Below, piece by piece: positions 8,212 to 10,558 of a stretch of DNA of 10,558 bases; the stretch's first letter is position 1, and every line of letters starts with the position of its first letter. This DNA comes from Alphaproteobacteria bacterium (GTDB taxonomy: Bacteria; Pseudomonadota; Alphaproteobacteria; Rhizobiales; Aestuariivirgaceae): assembly GCA_024639035.1 (NCBI GenBank), contig JAHEJE010000070.1, positions 1 through 10,558 on the forward strand. The letters are read 5' to 3'. The notes beneath the pieces were generated by a model that saw only the letters and a program-made list of their open reading frames with translations, was not told the DNA's origin and searched no databases. The position numbers were made by a program, and so were the translations under genes.

Positions 8212-9506
8212 AGTTTACCCGGCCGCGGGCCGCCATAGGCCCAGTCGAGAAGCTCGATGGTATGCACCACCGGCGTATCCGTGGCCGATGCGATTTGCGT
8301 CATGCAGCCGATGTTGCCGGCCGCGATCACCTGCGGTGAGGTCTTGGCGATGTTGGCCACCTTGCGGTCCCGCAGTTGGCCGGCGATGTCCGGCTGCAGC
8401 ACATTGTAGGTGCCTGCCGACCCGCAGCAGATGTGACCCTCGGGCACTTCGGCCACGTCGAACCCGGCCCGCTGCAGCAACATCTTCGGCGCTGTGGTGA
8501 TCTTCTGGCCGTGCTGCATCGAACAGGCCGAATGATAGGTCACCCGCAACCCGCTGCGGTTGACCGGCGCCGGCATCTCCAAACCTTCCAGAAACTCGCT
8601 GATGTCGCGGGTGATTGCGGCGCACCGCTCCGCCTTGCCGGCGTAGTCCGCATCCAAGCGCAGCATATGCCCGTAATCCTTCACCGTGGTGCCGCACCCG
8701 GAGGTGTTGATGATGATGGCATCGAGCCCGCCGCCATCGATCTCGGCCGCCCAGGCATCGACGTTGCGCCGCGCCCGCCCGAGCGCATCGTCCTGCTTGC
8801 CCATGTGCAGCGTCAGCGCCCCGCAACAGCCCATGCTTTCGGGCACCACGACCTCGATGCCAAGCCGGTTCAGCAGCCGGATCGTCGAAGCATTAATCGC
8901 CGGATCGAGCACCCGCTGCGCGCAGCCGGTCATCAGCGCCACCCGGCCTTTGCGCGCGCCTGCGCCCGGATAGACCCCCGGCGCCCCCAACGGCGATGTC
9001 GCCGGCAGCCGCGCCGGCGCCAGTTCGAGCATCGCCCCGATCTGTTTCAGCCCGGAGATATTCTTGAGGATGCCGGCAAACGGCTTGCCGAACCGTGACA
9101 GCGACAACCCGATCCGCAGCCGCGCCGGCTCGGGCAACATGAAGGCCAGCATTTCGCGCAGCAACCGGTCGGGCAGGGGCCGGTTGTGGGTTTCCTCGAT
9201 ATAGGCCCGCGCCTCGTCGAGCAGGTGCATGTAGTTGACCCCGGACGGGCAGGTGGTCATGCACGACAGGCACGACAGGCAGCGGTCGATGTGCTTGACC
9301 ACTTCCGGCGAGGCCGGCTTGCCGCTTTCCAGCATGTCCTTGATCAGGTAGATCCGCCCGCGCGGCGAATCCAGTTCATCGCCGAGCAGAACGTAGGTCG
9401 GGCAGGTCGCGGTACAGAACCCGCAATGCACGCAATTGCGCAGGATGCCGTTCGCCTCGGCGATCCGCGGGTCGCGCAATTGTTCATCGGAAAAGTTGGT
9501 TTGCAT
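8208..9506 (-). CDS. glcF: Glycolate oxidase iron-sulfur subunit GlcF
   Basis: The 432-residue protein begins with two ferredoxin-type 4Fe-4S motifs, CVHCGFCTATCP (C25, C28, C31, C35) and CLSCLSCMTTCP (C76, C79, C82, C86). These are followed by two CCG-type cysteine-rich domains, with SMGCCGAL in the first and HICCGSAGTYN in the second, plus TSGCGTTVKDYGHML. This order is that of GlcF, the electron-transfer subunit of the GlcDEF glycolate dehydrogenase, which oxidises glycolate (or D-lactate) to glyoxylate and passes electrons towards the respiratory chain at the inner membrane. The ATG at 9506 is 14 bases after the glcE stop, with AAGG overlapping that stop, so the two are one operon. Its TAG stop shares four bases (CTAG) with the end of pckA on the other strand. 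LutA-like or GlpC subunits are the alternatives but fit less well given glcE next to it. Confidence 0.96.
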
Positions 9507-9520
9507 CGCGCTACCCGCCC

Positions 9521-10558
9521 TTACGCATACATTCGTCCGGGGTTCAGCACCCCTTGCGGATCGAAGCTGTCTTTCAGCCGTGCCGACAAGGCCGCCAGGG
9601 CCGGCGGCTGCGGCTCAAACACCGGAATCGCCGCCCGCAGCGCCTGCGGCGCCCGGATCAGCGTCGCATGCCCGCCGCATCCGGCGATCGCCCCGCGCAC
9701 CAGCTGCGCTGCGCCATGCTCGCTCATCGGCATGTCGGCCCAGATCAGCCCGCCGGCCCAATCCATGAACCCGCGCGCACCGTCAATCGCTGAAAGGTTG
9801 TCCAAAACATCGGCCCCGCTCATCGGCGGCACCGATATGCGCCAAACGATGCGCCCGGCATCGTATGCGAACATCGCCACATCGCCGACCGCGCGCCACA
9901 GCGCTTTTGATGCCGCCGCATCGAGCTCGGCAATGTCGCCGTGCCCGGCCAACAGAGCGCTCAACCCGGTCTTGCGCGCCGCCACCGAGGGCGCAAAGCC
10001 CTCCAGCCGCAACACGCACACGGCCTCCTGCGGCAGCCCGTCGACCCCGGTGGCCGCCGCGATATCGCCGGGCAGGAAGGTCGCCGCCGATACCTCGAAG
10101 GCCGATTGCATGGCCGCACTCATCGCCGCCACGGCCTTGTGCCCATCAAGCCCGGTGACGACCACGCTGGCCGAGGATTCCGCCGCCGGCAGCACCTTGA
10201 ACGTCACCTCGCTCATCGCTGCCAGCGTGCCCCACGATCCCGCCATGATCTTCGGCAGGTCATAGCCGGTGACGTTCTTCATCACCCGGCTTCCCGACTG
10301 GAACACCTCGCCACGCCCCGACACGGCACGAAATCCCAACAGGTGATCGCGCACCGCACCGGCCTTGATGCGCCGCGGGCCGGCCAGGTTTGCTGCCGCC
10401 ATGCCGCCCACAGTGCCGGCATGGTCGCTCCCCAGGAGCCGCGACAGGTCCGGCGGCTCGAACGCGAACTCCTGGCCCGCTGCGGCCAGTTCGGCCTCGA
10501 CGTCGCGGCGCAAGGTCCCGGCCGCCACCGTCATCACCAGTTCTTCCGGCTCATACAG
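9521..10558 (-). CDS. glcE: Glycolate oxidase FAD-binding subunit GlcE (5' end outside window)
   Basis: The frame is open to the right edge and encodes the last 345 residues; the first visible residues are LYEPEELVMTVAAGT, an internal GlcE-like stretch, so a GTG or ATG near 10535 is not the true start. The FAD-binding (PCMH-type) domain is shown by AFEPPDLSRLLG, SDHAGTVGGMAAANLAGPRR (about 44-63), GRGEVFQSGSRVMKNVTGYD and MAGSWGTLAAMSEVTFKVLP. The end, FDPQGVLNPGRMY, is the usual C-terminus of the flavoprotein family. GlcE pairs with GlcD and GlcF in glycolate dehydrogenase. glcD is expected just beyond the window. About 50-60 N-terminal residues are missing through the window boundary, not through mutation. 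Confidence 0.95.
   Translation of the reverse strand: MYEPEELVMTVAAGTLRRDVEAELAAAGQEFAFEPPDLSRLLGSDHAGTVGGMAAANLAGPRRIKAGAVRDHLLGFRAVSGRGEVFQSGSRVMKNVTGYDLPKIMAGSWGTLAAMSEVTFKVLPAAESSASVVVTGLDGHKAVAAMSAAMQSAFEVSAATFLPGDIAAATGVDGLPQEAVCVLRLEGFAPSVAARKTGLSALLAGHGDIAELDAAASKALWRAVGDVAMFAYDAGRIVWRISVPPMSGADVLDNLSAIDGARGFMDWAGGLIWADMPMSEHGAAQLVRGAIAGCGGHATLIRAPQALRAAIPVFEPQPPALAALSARLKDSFDPQGVLNPGRMYA

Noticed and set aside
9186..10265. 359-codon open frame on the plus strand over glcF and glcE
   Set aside because: It crosses two well-supported genes on the opposite strand and shows no protein family signature.

Overview
The window comes from a GC-rich alphaproteobacterium, most likely of the order Hyphomicrobiales (Rhizobiales). 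The strongest evidence is the block chvI-chvG-hprK with pckA divergent from it, an arrangement known from Agrobacterium, Sinorhizobium, Brucella and relatives. The hydroxyectoine-utilisation genes eutBC suggest a saline, marine or root-associated habitat; that part is inference.

Layout. Positions 1-532 (minus) carry the first 177 codons of a PLP-dependent class III aminotransferase that runs off the left edge. A short divergent promoter region (about 533-629, depending on the true eutB start) separates it from eutB (582-1628, plus) and eutC (1628-2620, plus), which overlap by one base (TGATG). A small gene for an exported protein of unknown function (2634-2894, minus) converges on eutC. Then, all on the minus strand and read right to left, come chvI (5383-6093), chvG (3485-5341) and hprK (3028-3492): response regulator, sensor histidine kinase and a short HPr kinase/phosphorylase. 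A 516-bp intergenic region (6094-6609) holds the divergent promoters of chvI and pckA, an 18-bp perfect palindrome and an 11-bp direct repeat. pckA (6610-8211, plus) converges on and overlaps by 4 bp the stop of glcF (8208-9506, minus). glcF is preceded in its operon by glcE (9521 to beyond 10558, minus).

How the genes fit together. The left block belongs to compatible-solute (hydroxyectoine) breakdown: EutB and EutC act on hydroxyectoine-derived intermediates, and the aminotransferase may act on the diaminobutyrate released later. The central block couples an envelope/acid-stress two-component system (ChvG/ChvI) to the nitrogen/carbon phosphotransfer kinase HprK. On the right, PckA (gluconeogenesis from oxaloacetate) and GlcEF (glycolate to glyoxylate) both serve growth on C2-C4 carbon.

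All the large genes belong to well-known families. I see no CRISPR array, transposase, tRNA, rRNA or phage gene, and no convincing evidence of an undescribed multi-gene system. The best leads are the uncharacterised exported protein, the symmetric and repeated sites between chvI and pckA, and the unusual gene neighbourhood downstream of hprK.
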